The notes: generated by a model not told the origin, from the sequence alone. Positions 35,338-47,692 are shown, counted from the first letter of the stretch. The stretch: 64,000 nt of DNA from Phragmites australis (GCF_958298935.1 NC_084938.1:9943501-10007500); one strand, 5' to 3'. Made by a program: numbers and translations.

Positions 35338-36072
35338 GGCCCGCATGAAGATCACCCCGCTAAGCCTGTGCTGGTTCTTGGTTTGGAGATCCCCACTGGT
35401 GCTATCTAGGCGCACCAACCCCCTATCGAGTTCTACTCTGATAGATAGCTCGCCGGCTACTTTGCCCGTACGGTGTGGTACCTACTTCAGGGTCTGAGCT
35501 ACCACGACGCTCTACTCTACAAGGGAGTCAGAGTTTCACTTGGAGGTCATGGTTACTCCTGGTTAGTGGAGGTGGCCATAGTTGAGAAGCCCATCGGCGA
35601 AAGTCTTTGCCGAGTTCGCCGAGTTCACACCGCCATCGTACTCAGAACTACCTTTGAGGCTGGGATTGAGGACGCTGCCCACTAGGCTCTAGCTATTCTC
35701 TGTAGGGAGAACAGACAAGCCCTCCACCACACTTAGTTTGACAAGTTCCCATAGCGCCCATCTGGCAGTCTGGAGGTCATCTTTGTGCCCGTCAACAATG
35801 AGCCAGATCTCCGTCTGAGAGAGCAGGTCTGCCTCACTATTGCCATGTACGCTGAGCTTGACAGAGCCCTCGACGAGTTGGAGGATTTGCATCAACGTCA
35901 CATGGAGCAGGAGCAGAGCATCTGTGAGCTGCAGATTCTATTGGAGGACCCCGACCAGTTTCCCGAGGAGGCTCCCGAGGCACCCATGGTTGCACCACCC
36001 CATTCCCCGTCATGCAAGAAGCTTCGTCTGGCAGATACAGGAGGTCCTTCAGGTACAACAGGCGAGGAGTAG
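35338..36072 (+). pseudogene. Element C: extra ORF upstream of gag
   Basis: One reading frame (the frame of 35473-35685 and 35785-36072) stays protein-like for about 245 codons, interrupted only by TAG stops, each plausibly derived from CAG. The N-terminal half includes GYFARTVWYLLQGLSYHD. The C-terminal half has a heptad-like stretch (ELDRALDELEDLHQRHMEQE, about 35860-35920), suggesting a coiled coil, then a Pro/Glu-rich end. The product is not Gag and has no domain I can name. Extra ORFs before gag have been reported in some plant gypsy lineages; the function is unknown. It ends about 300 bp before the gag ATG. Confidence 0.6.
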
Positions 36073-36369
36073 AGTCGAGATAGGAGGATATCCTTAGCTG
36101 AATAAGTCATTTAGTCCCGTGTGTTGTTTGTTCAAGTCTGTGGTTGATGCTTGTGTTTGCAGTGTGAGCCTTATTTTGAGTTGGATCTTTGCATAAGTGT
36201 TGGTGTGATGTTGGGGTTTCCGCTCTACGTTACATCAGTTAATAATATAATAATAGTTAGGAAGTCCCTTTCTTTCTTTCATTCAATATCTATTCTTTTC
36301 TGTTCTTGTCTTGTTTTTCTGCCCTTGTTTTTCTCTTTTGTTCCCCGCTTGTACCTTGGCTACCAACAA

Positions 36370-37410
36370 ATGGTGAACACCAGGCGTGACAACAACAATG
36401 ACAACGTCAACGATAACAACACCAACCAGTGTGATCCTCCACCCCTGCCCCCTCTAATGGATGCTAATCAAGTGATGACCATTCTCCAAGGCCTGGTGCA
36501 TGCTATCAACTAGCAACCTCAAGGCCAGCAAGCATCGCCACAATAGCCGCAGTCCAGGCTCAGGACTTTCTTGAGTACTCAGCCACCCACCTTCTCACAG
36601 GAAGTTGAGCCTATGGAAGCTGATGACTGGTTAAAGACCATTGAAAAAAATTGCAGATAGCTCAGTGCACCGAAAGCGAAAGAGTTCTTTTCGCTTCCCA
36701 TCAGCTTATTGGGCCAGCTCAAGAATGGTGGACAGCATACATTGCCGCTCACGAGGATCCCCGAGAGATAATGTGGGCAAAGTTCTGGAACAACTTCCAT
36801 GCACATAATGTCCCTACAGGTGGAGTGAAGTTGAAAAGGAAGGAGTTCCTTAGTCTGAAGCAAGGTCCCATGTCAGTGAGAGAGTACCTCACCAAGTTCA
36901 CCAAGCTCTCTCGCTATGCTCCCAATGATGTTGACACCAACGAGAAGAAGCGGGACTATTTCCTGGAGGGTCTTAACACAGGATTACAGTACGCCCTCTC
37001 GGTCAACGAGTACCCCAGTTTCCAAAAGCTAGTGGATAGAGCTTTTATCATGGAGAAGAAGAGGCAGAATCTGGGAGAAGAACACAAACATAGCCTACAA
37101 GGTCAGTCCTCAGGTAGCAACACCCGTCCCTATTTCAACCACCCACCGACAGGTCCTATGTTCCATCATGGAGGACCGAACCAGCAGCAAAGGCCACCAC
37201 AGAAGATGCCCACCCAAGTGGCAGGTGCATACAAGCCGCTAGTGTAGCCAGGGCAGCAGCAATAGCAGCAGTCGTGTCCTAACTTCCAGCAGTAGCGACC
37301 TAACAACAACAACCAAACCCAGTAGCAGAATCACACAGGTCAAGGATCAGGCAATATTGGCCCATGTTTCAGTTGTGGCAACTTCGGGCACCTCTAATAG
37401 GTGCCCCAAG
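36370..37410 (+). pseudogene. Element C gag
   Basis: ATG at 36370 (MVNTRRDNNND), followed by an Asn/Asp-rich and Gln-rich N-terminus. A one-base loss in the A run at 36644-36650 shifts the frame, which continues at 36651-37247 with GPAQEWWTAY, EFLSLKQGPMSVREYLTKFT and LSRYAP, the capsid core of this clade. After a TAG at 37246 the Gln-rich linker has three more TAG codons among CAG/CAA repeats, then a zinc knuckle that begins CFSCGNFGH near 37363 and is broken after His. It would have formed the virus-like particle. Confidence 0.85.
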
Positions 37411-37467
37411 AAGCAGCAAGGCCAAGCACAGGCTCAGAGAAACAATCAGCAGCAACCCCGGTAGAAT

Positions 37468-37848
37468 GTGATGCAAGGTCGTGTCAATCTAGTTGCAGTG
37501 GAGAAAGCCCATGATGCTCCTGACGTAGTGCTCAGTATGTTTTCTGCAAACTCTCACCCTGCTACAATTTTATTTGATTCTGGTGCTACGCATTCATTCA
37601 TATCATCTCAGTTTGTGAATACATATAAATTTCCAAGAGCATTAATGAAAAATTGGGTGCTAGTTAGTTCTCCTGGAGGAGAAATAGAATCAAGGCATGT
37701 ATGCCCTAAAATAAGTATATGCATAAGGGGACTAGACTTTCTTGCAAACCTCATCATTCTGGAATCTAAGGGAATTGATATCATACTAGGAATGGACTAG
37801 TGGACCAAGTACAATAGAATCATTGGATGTGCTACGAAGTCAGTACAG
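37468..37848 (+). pseudogene. Element C protease
   Basis: Contains ILFDSGATHSFIS (about 37567-37605), the aspartic protease active site, and SKGIDIILGMD before a TAG stop at 37798. It would process the polyprotein. The active-site Asp is intact. Confidence 0.88.
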
Positions 37849-38580
37849 TTGACACACACAGATGGTACCAAGGTGAAATTCCAAGCCACAACAGAGTCAG
37901 CTATCAACGTCAGTCTCAACAAGGCCAATGCAGTGGAAGATAGAAGAGTGGTCAGTGAATTTCCAGACATCTTCCTAGAGGATTTACCAGGTATGCCACC
38001 CGATCGCGAAATTGAGTTCTTCATTGAGTTAGTACCTGGAATGGTTCCTATATATAAGAGACCATATAGAATGGATGCCAATCAGTTGTATGAGCTTAAG
38101 GAGCAAATCCAAGAGCTACAAGACAAAGGGTTTATCCGCCCCAGTTCTTCTTCCTAGGGATCCCCAGTTATCTTCATACCGAAGAAGGATGGAACACAAA
38201 GGATGTGTATAGATTATCAAGCCCTGAATGAAGTAACAATTAAGAACAAGTATCTTCTACCCCCACATTGAAGATCTGTTTGACCAGTTGAAAGGAGCAT
38301 GTGTGTTCTCCATATTGATCTTCGGTCTGGGTATCATCAACTGAAGATCCTTGCCTCGGATATTCCAAAGACTGCATTCGTTACTCGATATGGTCTATAC
38401 GAGTACACAATAATGTCTTTCGGATCGACAAATGCCTCAGCCTACTTCATGTATCTAATGAACAAAATTTTTATGGAGTATTTGGACAAGTTTGTCATGG
38501 TATTTATTGACGACAGGTTTACTCCAAGAATGAGGAAGAGCACGAGGAACATCTAAGGATGGTATTGCAAAAGCTCAGAG
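37849..38580 (+). pseudogene. Element C reverse transcriptase
   Basis: Motifs in order: ELKEQIQELQDKGFIRPSSS (37,8xx-38157), then a TAG at 38158 in place of Trp, then [21 protein letters not shown] one-base gain in a C run near 38263 shifts the frame. [10 protein letters not shown] lies across a further shift near 38312, then [20 protein letters not shown] and FVMVFIDD. The catalytic Asp pair is present, but the following ILIYSKN motif is deleted in part (38515-38525). Confidence 0.85.
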
Positions 38581-39330
38581 AGAGATAGTTGTATGCTAAA
38601 TTGAGCAAGTGAGAATTTTGGTTGAAGGAAGTTCCCTTCCTTGGTCATATTATATCAGCAAGAGGTGTGTCTGTGGACCCATCCAAAGTAAGGGATGTTC
38701 TAAACTGGAAACCACCACAGAATGTTTCAGAGATCCATAGTTTCTTGGGTTTAGCAGGATATTATCGTCGGTTCATAGAAGGTTTTTCCAAGATAGCTAA
38801 GCCAATGACAGAATTACTAGAGAAAGGAGTAGAGTTCAAGTGGATAGCCGCTCGAGAAGCTAGTTTCAATGAGTTGAAGAAAAGGTTAACCTCAGCTCCA
38901 GTATTGATCATGCCTGACACCCAGAAGCCATTTTCGGTGTATTGTGATGCATCTCATCAAGGTTTCGATTGTGTGCTCATGCAAGAGGGTTAGGTGGTAG
39001 CATATGCTTCCAGGCAGATAAGGAAACATGAAGAGAACTACCCGACGCACGACTTAGAATTAGCCATAGTAGTTCATGCACTTAAGATCTGGAGACACTA
39101 CCTGATTGGTCAAAGGTGTGAGATCTATTCATATCATAAGAGCTTGAGGTATATATTCACTCAACTCGATCTTAATCTCAGACAACGTGGATGGTTAGAG
39201 CTCATCAAAGATTACAAATTGGAAATCAACTATCACCCAAGAGAGGCAAATGTCCTTGAGCAGAAAGACTTAGGTCAATGGTATAACTCTGCAAAAGATG
39301 AGTCCCGAGCTATGCAAGGAATTTGAGAAG
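38581..39330 (+). pseudogene. Element C RT connection and RNase H
   Basis: From 38622: [40 protein letters not shown], then RNase H with [21 protein letters not shown] at 38991 sits where Gln or Arg is expected, followed by [20 protein letters not shown] and [20 protein letters not shown]. Both long pieces are in one frame, so only the TAG separates them. Confidence 0.87.
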
Positions 39331-40560
39331 TTGAATTTGGGAATAGTGTGTAACACGAAGATAGTTGCAATGTAAATAGACTCAATGCTGGAACAAGATA
39401 TAAGGGTCAGCTTGAGGATAAAAAGATTTTGGAGATCAAGCAGCTCATCCAAGTTGGCAAAGCCCCATATTTCACAAAAGACGAGCAAGGTACAATGTGG
39501 TACAAGCACAGGATATGTGTTCTAGATGTGAAGGCTATTTGATATACAATTCTAAGGGAAGCTCATGATTCAGCATACTCCATTCACCTAGGGAGTACCA
39601 AGATGTACCAAGATCTTAAAGATCAGTATTGGTGGTTCGGCATGAAATGTGCAGTAGCAGAATATATGGCTTTGTGTGGTATTTGTCAGCGAGTTAAAGC
39701 CAAGCATCAAAGTCCAGCAGGACTGCTACAGCCATTCAAAGTACCTGAATGGAAGTGGGAAGAAATTAGCATAGATTTCATAGTGGGTCTACCTCAAACA
39801 CAATCAGGATATGATTCTATATGGGTTATAGTCGACTGATTGACAAAAGTAGTTTATTTCCTTCCAGTTAAAGAATCCTATCAAGGTCCGAAACTAGCTG
39901 AGTTGTATATGTCCAGAATTGTGTGCCTGTATGGAGTACCCAAGATAATTGTATCTGATCATGGTAGTCAGTTTACTTCACGGTTCTGGCAATGCCTATA
40001 TGAATCTATGGATATAAGGTTGAATTTTAGCTCAGCATATCATCCCCAAACCAACAGACAGATAGAAAGAGTAAATCAAATCCTTGAGACATGTTGAGAA
40101 CATGTGCTTTAAAGAATGGTAACAGTTGGGACAAGAATCTACCATATGCGGAGTTCTCATACAATAACAGTTATCAAGCTAGCCTCAAGATGTCTCCTTT
40201 TGAAGCCTTATACGGAAGGAAGTGTAGAACTCCATTGTTCTAGAACCAGATTGAGGAAAGCCAAGTTTTTGGTCCTGAAGATCTGAGAGAAGAAGAAAGA
40301 CAAGTACAAGTGGTCAGAGATAGTCTGAAAACCACTCAATCCAGACAAAAGAGCTATGTAGATAATCAACGTCGAGAACTAACTTTTGCAGTAGGAGACT
40401 TTGTGTTTCTCAAAGTGTCACCGATCAGAGGTCTACGTAGATTCAAGGTCAAAAGCATGCTTTCACCTCGGTTTCTTGGTCCATACAAGATACTGGGAAG
40501 GCGAGGAGAAGTAACTTACCAGCTGAGTTACCACCTCAACTCTTAGGAGTACACGATTTT
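39331..40560 (+). pseudogene. Element C integrase
   Basis: HHCC zinc module with H in EAHDSAYSIHLG (39555-39595) and CGICQRVKAKH (39675-39710). The DDE core has ISIDFIVGLPQ, VSDHGSQFTSRFW and HPQTNRQIERVNQ. Breaks: TGA at 39837 after VIVD, and a shift at about 40097. It then continues in another frame with MSPFEALYGRKCRTP (40190-40225) and a C-terminal FLKVSPIRGLRRF module (40410-40445). Confidence 0.85.
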
Positions 40561-40842
40561 TCCCATGTGTCATAGTTGAAAAAGTATCTGAGAGTTCCCG
40601 AAGAGCAACTACCAGTAAAAGAACAGAATGTGTGAGAAGATCTCTCTTACTCAGAGTATCCAACCAAGATTCTTGAGACATCAGAACGGGTTACCCAGAA
40701 CAGGCGAGTCTATATGTGCAAAGTGCAGTTAAAGCATCACTTAGAGGAGGAAGCAACTTGGAAAAGAGAAGATGATCAGAAGGCAGAGTTTCCCCATCTC
40801 TTCTTCGGTCCTTCTGAATCTCGAGGACGAGATTCAACCTAA
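40561..40842 (+). pseudogene. Element C chromodomain-like C-terminal tail
   Basis: After a frame change the translation gives the conserved tail of Tekay-type integrases: HVS-stop-LKKYLR (TAG for Gln), YPTKILETSERVTQNRRVYM, KVQLKHHLEEEATW and FFGPSESRGRDST. In this group the tail is related to chromodomains and is thought to direct insertion to heterochromatin; that role is knowledge of the family, not shown here. Confidence 0.75.
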
Positions 40843-41903
40843 GGGGCGTAGATTTATAACACCCTAAATTTTCAATTTTTGCAATAGTTTAAAATTTTGC
40901 TAGAATTAAATAGGAGTTGCAAATTTTGTTCAATAGAAGGAAATTAATTTCTAAATTTAATTTTGCCATAGGTTATATTTATGTTTGATGAATTCATGCC
41001 GTTGTAGTTGCAATAGGTTTTCATGCGTGAAAAATGTTTGCGAAAATTCGCTAGATGGCACTTGTTTAAACCTCTTTTGAATTTGGTTCAAAAATCATAT
41101 AAGAAAAGCATCTTTCAAAGTTTGAAAACCCTTCTCAGGCCGATTTCTCCTCCCCGGCCCAATCTCCTCCCTCCCCTCTCTCCTTTTCCTTCGCTCTCGC
41201 GCTGGGCCATCAGGCCAGCCTTTCCCCCGCGCCAGGCCAAGCTGGCCTGCCCGTAGCCACTCGAGCTGGCCCCCTACCCTGCCCTCTCTCGCTGCTACGT
41301 GGGCCCAGCTGGAGCCGTTGCTGAGCCCCTGAGCCACACGCCCGATCCGCCGGCTCGCTTTCTTCTTCCTCCCGCTGGGGAAATCACCCCCAAAATCCCC
41401 ATGGCCAATTCAAATCCGAGCCTACCCGAGCTGTTTCGCGTCAACTAATCACCCCTCCCGCGATCACCACCCCCTAATCACTTCACCCAGGCTGTTTCCC
41501 CCTCCATTACCCAACTCAAATGTGGAAACCATCGTATTCAAAGCGATTTAGGCTGTCGACCATTTCTTTCAAATCCCGGCGATGCCCTTCCCCTCTCGCG
41601 TATTTAAGCCTCTCATTGTCTCTGTGGCCAGGTTCTGCACTAAATACACGTGCTCCCACCTTTTTCCCCTTCTCGGCTTCACCCTCGGCACCTTGTTCTT
41701 CCCTGGCGTTGGTAAGGAGCTCCGCTGCCGCATTTCTCCATTTCCAAGCCGCCATTGATCTCGGTTCTTGCTTCTTTGGTGTCGCAGGGTCACCAGAAGA
41801 TCCTCCCCCCACTTCTCGGCCACATCCCGACGTCGCCCGACCCCTGGAGCGCCACTGCCCAAGCTCGAGCTCCAACCGACCACCCCTCCCTATCGCCCGT
41901 TGC

Positions 41904-43268
41904 TGTCGGTGATATAGGACCCAGGGGTTCCCGAGTCCCGAGGCTAGGACAGCACAATGCCACGTGGCACCATCCCTCGGGGACCATCTCCCCGAGGGCC
42001 GAGAAGAGCCAGTTCTGGGAGGGGTGCTCGGGGCTATGAACAGTTGGTCCCCGAGTACCCAGAGTTCCCTGAGGACCAGAGAAGAGCTAGTTCCAGGAGG
42101 GGTGCTCGGGGCCATGAACAGTTGGCCCCCGAGTACCCGAAGTTCCCCGAGGACCTGAGAAGAGCTAGTTCCAGGAGGGGTGCTCGGGGCCATGAACAGT
42201 TGGCCCCCGAGTACCCAGAGTTCCCCGAGGACCCGAGAAGAGCCAAGTCTGGGAGGGGGTGCTCGGGGTCATGAACAGTTGACCCCCGAGTATCTGGAGT
42301 TCCCCGAGGACCTGAGAAGAGACGAATCTGGGAGAGGGTGCTCGGGGCCAAGAACAGTTGGTCCCCGAGTACCCAAAGTTCCCTGAGGACCTGAGAAGCC
42401 CCTTGCCAGTGGACCCCACAAGGGCTCCACGGTGAGATGTTAATCGGTGGGAAGCCCGATACTGCATTTAAGAGGGAGCGTGGCCGGTCACATCCAACCA
42501 CTCCCCCCCCCACGCCTGTCGTACTGAGTACGTCAATCCTTGCCATCGCCTGGGTCCCATTGCACGTTACCCTGCGAGGCCCATAAAGGAAGATGGCTTG
42601 GAGATATTGTCGATGGGCTCGAGGCGTATCGCCTGTTGCCCTGCCGCGTCAGACCATGTTAGACCCACTCTGACCGGACGGACATGCAGGGATATTCAGC
42701 GACTGGCCGATGGGCCCCCTCCTGCACCTGCTAAAGTTGGGGCGCAGAGACCGACGGGACCGACCAAAGGGCGTATTTTCAACCCATGTAACATCAAACT
42801 ATAGACCCATAATGGTTGCTTTCCATTTATGGCTTACGAAAACTTGTGCCCCCGTTCTGGGCACGCCGAGCCTCCCCCCGATAGGATAAAAGGGGGGGAG
42901 CACTTCGTAGAAAGACAAGTTTTAGCAAGTCAGAAGTCAAGTTCAAGCTGAGGTTCAACAAGCAAGAAGCAAGACCGAAGCTGAAGACTTAGACAAAAAA
43001 CCTTGTAACACAGAGATCCAGAGAAAGGCATTCCAAGAGCATTAATAGCACATCAGACACACAAGAGTAGGGTATTATGCTTCGTGCAGCCCGATTCTGT
43101 CTAAAATCCCTTGTGCATTTACCCCTACTAGTCGACAATCATCCGTCCCACCTAGATCTCATACATTCGCATTAACCCTACGTACGAGGTAGATCCAGAA
43201 TCAGCCCCCTGACCGAATCTCAAAGGGGGTGCCTCAGGATCCCTGCTTGCGGTGTTCATCCACCGACA
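41904..43268 (+). mobile_element. Inserted LTR with TGTCGGTG/CACCGACA ends
   Basis: A 1365-bp segment with perfect 8-bp inverted ends, typical of LTRs of the Tat-like gypsy families in grasses. It interrupts the LTR of C: the flanks at 41903 and 43269 join in the alignment with 11651-12750. The flanking pentamers gttgc and gctcc do not match well, so the target duplication has decayed or the event was not simple. TATA-like sequence GATAAAAGG near 42885-42893 precedes a run leading to the presumed transcript region. No internal domain is present, so it is a solo LTR. Confidence 0.78.
42000..42395 (+). repeat. Tandem array of about five 78-bp units
   Basis: Each unit has GGTGCTCGGGG, CATGAACAGTTG, CCCGAGTACCC and GTTCCCCGAGGACC. 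Units start near 42000, 42078, 42156, 42235 and 42314. They lie in the 5' part of the inserted LTR, where U3 enhancer repeats are common. Confidence 0.88.
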
Positions 43269-45232
43269 GCTCCTCTCCGCCGGAGAGAAGCCCACAGTGA
43301 GACTCCCCATGAACTCCTCTTCATTTTGTGCGTTTCCCCATTGATTTCTGTGGTTGGTTGCGTGTTTTTGCGCTGCTTCGGCGAAGCTCCGGCTGCCACG
43401 CCGCCGTCGGCTAGCCACCCTTCCTGTTTAGCACCGCCCAGCCAAGCCACATTGAACCTTGACAGTCCAATCAAAATCTTGCGGCCTGGATTGCGTACCC
43501 CTTCATCCATTCATAATCGGTCCACTGTAGACCCATGGACCAGCCTCCAGGCCGTGATCCATGAGCCCTTGAACATATTCCACACATTTTCCAATAAAAA
43601 ATAAATAATTCAGTTAATGTTTTATGACGTCATAAATAAGATTTTCAGTATAAAATCAAATCAATTTATTCTCAGAAATCAAGTAAAATTTGCAAAAAAA
43701 AACCCCTAGAACTTCAAAAGCTTATAACTTTTTGCTCATAGCTCTGATTTGGACGATTTTCATGCTCAAATTCTTGTAGTGTCATGTAGAATCTTTTTGT
43801 AGAGTTTTTACCTAGCTTTAGTACTTTTTGTATATTGTTCTTAGTAGTTTCTCTTGTGTGCTTTTCTGGTGTGTCGATTAGGAGGTGATCAGTTCAGGAA
43901 TCTGCAAGATCAAGCCTTTAAATACTTCAAGCAACCCTCAGCTGAAGACAAGTGTCCTTGAACATCTTGCTCCTATATTAGGATGTATATGTTATCTGTT
44001 TATCCTTCATTGCATGCTTGTCTAAATTTGAAACCTATGTTAGGGTTTACTAGCTTTTGTATGATTATCCTTGTCGTCGTTGATGAGTCAGGGGTTATAA
44101 AGGGTAGATATGCTAGTCACTGTCATGGTTGGGTTATGAGTTAAAAACTTGACTAATGTTCATGCAACAAGAATTGGGTATGGTAATCTTGTAGCCACAT
44201 GGTATAGGGATCCTAACTGGATGGTTGGTTTGAGGTGGTACTGTACAGTAGGTTTGTGGTTGTTCCTACGTGGGATCCTAAGGATCGGTTCTTGAACATG
44301 TAACCAAGTTCAACTGCATAACCACGAGACTTATATGGGTACGGCCTGGCCAACTAATTAGCCACTTCTCCGGTTCTGTGGGCACCAATGGACGGTTGAA
44401 TGGCACAAGAGGGGGCTTCTCTAGCGATGGAATCATCTGTTAGTGGTGAAACCTCAGTGGGTGCCCACGGATCAGCAGGAGCTTTGTAAAGGCCTTGTAG
44501 TGAGACCTCGACTTCATACCCTGGAAGTGTAAAGCAACACGGGAATCACAACTTGTGGGGAAAGTTGTGCAAACTCTACATAGTTTCAATCTAATCAATC
44601 AATCGTGCTCACAGTCAAGAGTGGGCTTGGACTTCTTCTTGATTAGCTGGGATTAGGGTTTTGGTATGGATAGTCGGGTAGCTGGGTAATGGAATTACCT
44701 AGTGAGTCTTGGTAGTCGGATGGAATCCGATGAGTCATCCCTTTTGTTATAGATGTGTCTTCACACTTAATAAATAGGATGCCTATTGTTGAAGTCATAG
44801 GTCATAGTTGCTTAGTCCAACAAACTAGTGTCTAACCTTTTCTTAACTAAGGCCCCATATCATGCTCTCCTACACTTGCAGAGTACATTTTGTCCTCACA
44901 CCCATTGTCCCATTTCTTGCATCCCGCTGCTGTTCAAAAGCCGTCAATGAAGCTGGTTCCTTCGATGTAGACGACTTTGACCGGGAGCTCCTGTTTCAGG
45001 CTGTTGTTCCCCCGGTTGATGCCTGTGGAAGATGGAAGACCCGTTGACGCTGAAGTTCTCTTGTTCCACTGTGTTTTCTTTTCGACCTTCGGGTCCTCTT
45101 GTAATAAGTTAATATCGTTATTGTATTTGCGACATTGTGACGATACACTGATGATATCATACATGTATGGAAACTTGATTCTACCATACATGTGTTGTGC
45201 CCGATTTTGTTCCTATAAAACTAGGTGTTACC

Positions 45233-47324
45233 GTCTTTATCCATACATGTACTATCTCATCCGATGTCTCTCTGCTCTTTTCATTTCTGGTATCTGCACT
45301 ATGTATGCGGCAATATGATGAAACTGATATTTTTGTTCTATGCAATGTTCCTACATAAAAAGTAATTATGGTTTGCTCCTTTTTCCTTTTGCTCAGTAAA
45401 CCTATTTCTTAGATAAGGATCGATTTTGCTGCTCTCTCTATAATTTCTTATGGTTACCACATTGAATCGTATTATCCTAATGCAACAGAATCTTTGTTTT
45501 TTTCAATTTCATAGCGAGTCAGCCAAGAAGTGATTTCGAATTCTATTATTTTTTTTATGTGCAGCTGCTCAGGTAAACAAGTACACAAGATTCAGGGCCA
45601 ATATGTAGCAAGTATGAAGACCTGAATTCTTCCTCTTCACTGCCCCCTCCATTGATTCTTCTTCTGAGTTCCCCATCTTCGCACCACCAGGTCCTCTCCT
45701 TTTTCTCCCACTGTCTGACGCTCTCTTTTTCCGCCGCCGCCTGGCACTCTCTTTTCCTCCCGCCACCAGGTTCTCTCTCCCGTTGTTGCCTGGTGATTTT
45801 TCCCCTTTTTCTTGTCTTCTCTTCCCTCTGTTGGGCTTCTTTTGAAGACCTACAAACTTCTTTGGACTTCTTTTTGTTTGGGCTTCATTCTTTTTCTATT
45901 AGGCTTCATTTTTCAGCTTCATTATTTTACTGTTGGGCTTCATTCTTTTTTGAGTTTCGTGTGAATTTTAGGTTTGTTATTCTTCGTTGATCAATGATGC
46001 TAGGCCTTTTTTTTTTCCCAAGGATAATTGTATCCATCGTCAGTCAGCTGTATTGTTTTCTTTTTTTGGGATGTGATTATGTGTCAAATGTAACATTGTT
46101 TGTTTGGCCTTATTTGGTTTCTATGTTTTTTGGTTTTGGTCTTTGCACCCGTTTGCATGTTACCAGGTTTGAGCTGCTATGCAGACCCGTTTTGGACATA
46201 TGCCAATTCATGTTTTATTTTTTGGGCTTTAAGTGTTTTAAACTAATAGCATACATGGCAGCTGTTGATTGGTTCAAAATATAACAAATAAAATCTGTCA
46301 ACATTGTCAAAATCTGTCGACAGATAAATAGACAGGCCCTTCTTTGAATCCACTCTGATAGTCAATTTCCATGTATATTGGTTATATTCCTAGACTAAAG
46401 TAAATCAAAAGCAATGAGCAACCGCCCCAACCCAAATCTTGGATTTTAGTTTTCAATCAAGCCGGACAGTCAATTTCCAAAAATATTGATTATGTTCTTA
46501 GATGCAAGGAAATCAAAAGCAATCTTCATTGTTTTCTACATTATTCTCACAAACTGGCAATCAAAGAAGTGATGTTGGATGGCTTCATTGTTGCTACCAG
46601 ACTTGAAATTGACAGTTTAGAATTGTTGCAGAATTGAAATGTATTAAAAAGGATTTTTTTTCAATTTGTAGTGCGGGTTGTTGGTTGCTAGAATTTTCTT
46701 ATGAAATGAATGTTCGTGCATATGTTGGAGTAATTGAAACGGAAGATCTAGCATCTTTATTAAATTTCTTGGAGAGTTCCAGTGCACTTCCTCTCCTCTA
46801 TCTCCCTTCTTACTCTGACGAAAAGCATCTTCATTCAAATTTCCTATATTTTCATGTGTAGCATTGAAACCCTCTTTCGACCAGTTCTTTGTCCCCTGTA
46901 GTGCTCTCCTGAACATGATACTGAATTATTTTTCCCCTTATGTTCCAAGAAGACCCTGAATAAACAAAATATAACATGCATTTATTACTTACTTTGGCAA
47001 AACATTACTTTCCTCTCTTGTGAATTGGCACTAAAATGAAAATCATTGGTCCAAGAAGAAGACAACCAGATGGGCAGTTTGCAGTATCTGGGCATGGATG
47101 AATGGAGATTGACCCCTTAAGATAAAGCATACAAAATACTGCACGACCATTTTTTCCGGTTTATAGGTGACCCCATGTACCGAATCTCTGCAACGGATCC
47201 ATTTCCACCAAACACCACAACATCATAAGAAGTAATCAAACCACAATCACTAACTATAACTTTAATAATTTGCACTTTCATTATTTTCTTTCTTCAAGAG
47301 TGTAGTAACTGAACCCTGACGCCT
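45233..47324. other. Unassigned sequence, no supported gene
   Basis: From 45640 to 46000 there is a pyrimidine-rich tract with repeated GGGCTTCATTC motifs and overlapping ORFs in several frames. The rest is AT-rich. It has none of the retrotransposon domains seen elsewhere and could be old host DNA. No splice-consistent gene model could be supported. Confidence 0.4.
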
Positions 47325-47692
47325 GACCTAACATAATTGATCAGTTTGTGCAGAGGTGTCATTCACCATTTCGTGTGATGCACTTCTCATCACTTCTTGA
47401 TTTCATCTCTTCATATATCACATGCCTTCAACATCCTTTGCAGCTGTATATAATTGGAATAACATCCCCCCTGTCTTCAATGAACTCCTCTCTATAAGCT
47501 CCAACCTCAGCTACTGAAAGGACCTCAAAAATTGTCTCCAACCTCCTCACAGCATAACAGGAAGAAAGCCAAGGATACGACAGATGAGAGTTCATGTCAA
47601 TAGAAACTAAAAGGTGCTCTCTAACATAGTGTAGGATTAGGATGCATCGGGAACTCAAGTATTTATCTGTCCTTACTTTTTTTTGGTGCACA
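47325..47692. repeat. Diverged direct duplication, copy 1
   Basis: Aligns in the same orientation with 60186-60552. Shared blocks are GCCTGACCTAA, GCAGAGGTGTCA, CTCATCACTTC, ATCCTTTGCAGC, CATGTC(A/G)ATAGAAACT and GATGCATCGGGAAC. The copies lie about 13 kb apart now, but only about 1.8 kb apart without the LINE. A 98-residue minus-strand ORF crosses it but is not conserved in copy 2. Confidence 0.75.

Larger units (their letters stand above)
33991..45232 (+). mobile_element. Element C: Tekay/Del-like chromovirus with truncated 5' LTR
   Basis: A plus-strand gypsy element: 5' LTR remnant 33991-35159, primer binding site 35164-35176, extra ORF, gag, protease, RT, RNase H, integrase and a C-terminal ESRGRDS tail, then the 3' LTR 40855-45232. 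The tail and the KVQLKHH-EEEATW motif near 40725-40760 match the chromodomain-like end of Tekay-type chromoviruses. The LTR remnants differ at roughly one base in nine over the first 180 bp, so it is older than element B. All coding parts are broken by stops and shifts. Confidence 0.85.
40855..45232 (+). repeat. 3' LTR of element C, interrupted by another LTR
   Basis: Begins TATAACACCC after the purine-rich CCTAAGGGGCGTAG and ends AAACTAGGTGTTACC. Its own length is about 3 kb once the inserted element at 41904-43268 is removed. The 5' half is homologous, inverted, to 11651-12750, and the last 1.16 kb to 33991-35159. GC-rich ORFs around 41516-42193 are not genes. Confidence 0.82.

Noticed and set aside
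42000..42395. CRISPR-like regular repeats
   Set aside because: The units are contiguous tandem repeats without unique spacers, inside a eukaryotic LTR.
41516..42546. ORFs up to 225 codons with repeated motifs
   Set aside because: The repeats reflect the 78-bp DNA array and LTR sequence read in several frames; no start context or domain supports a gene.
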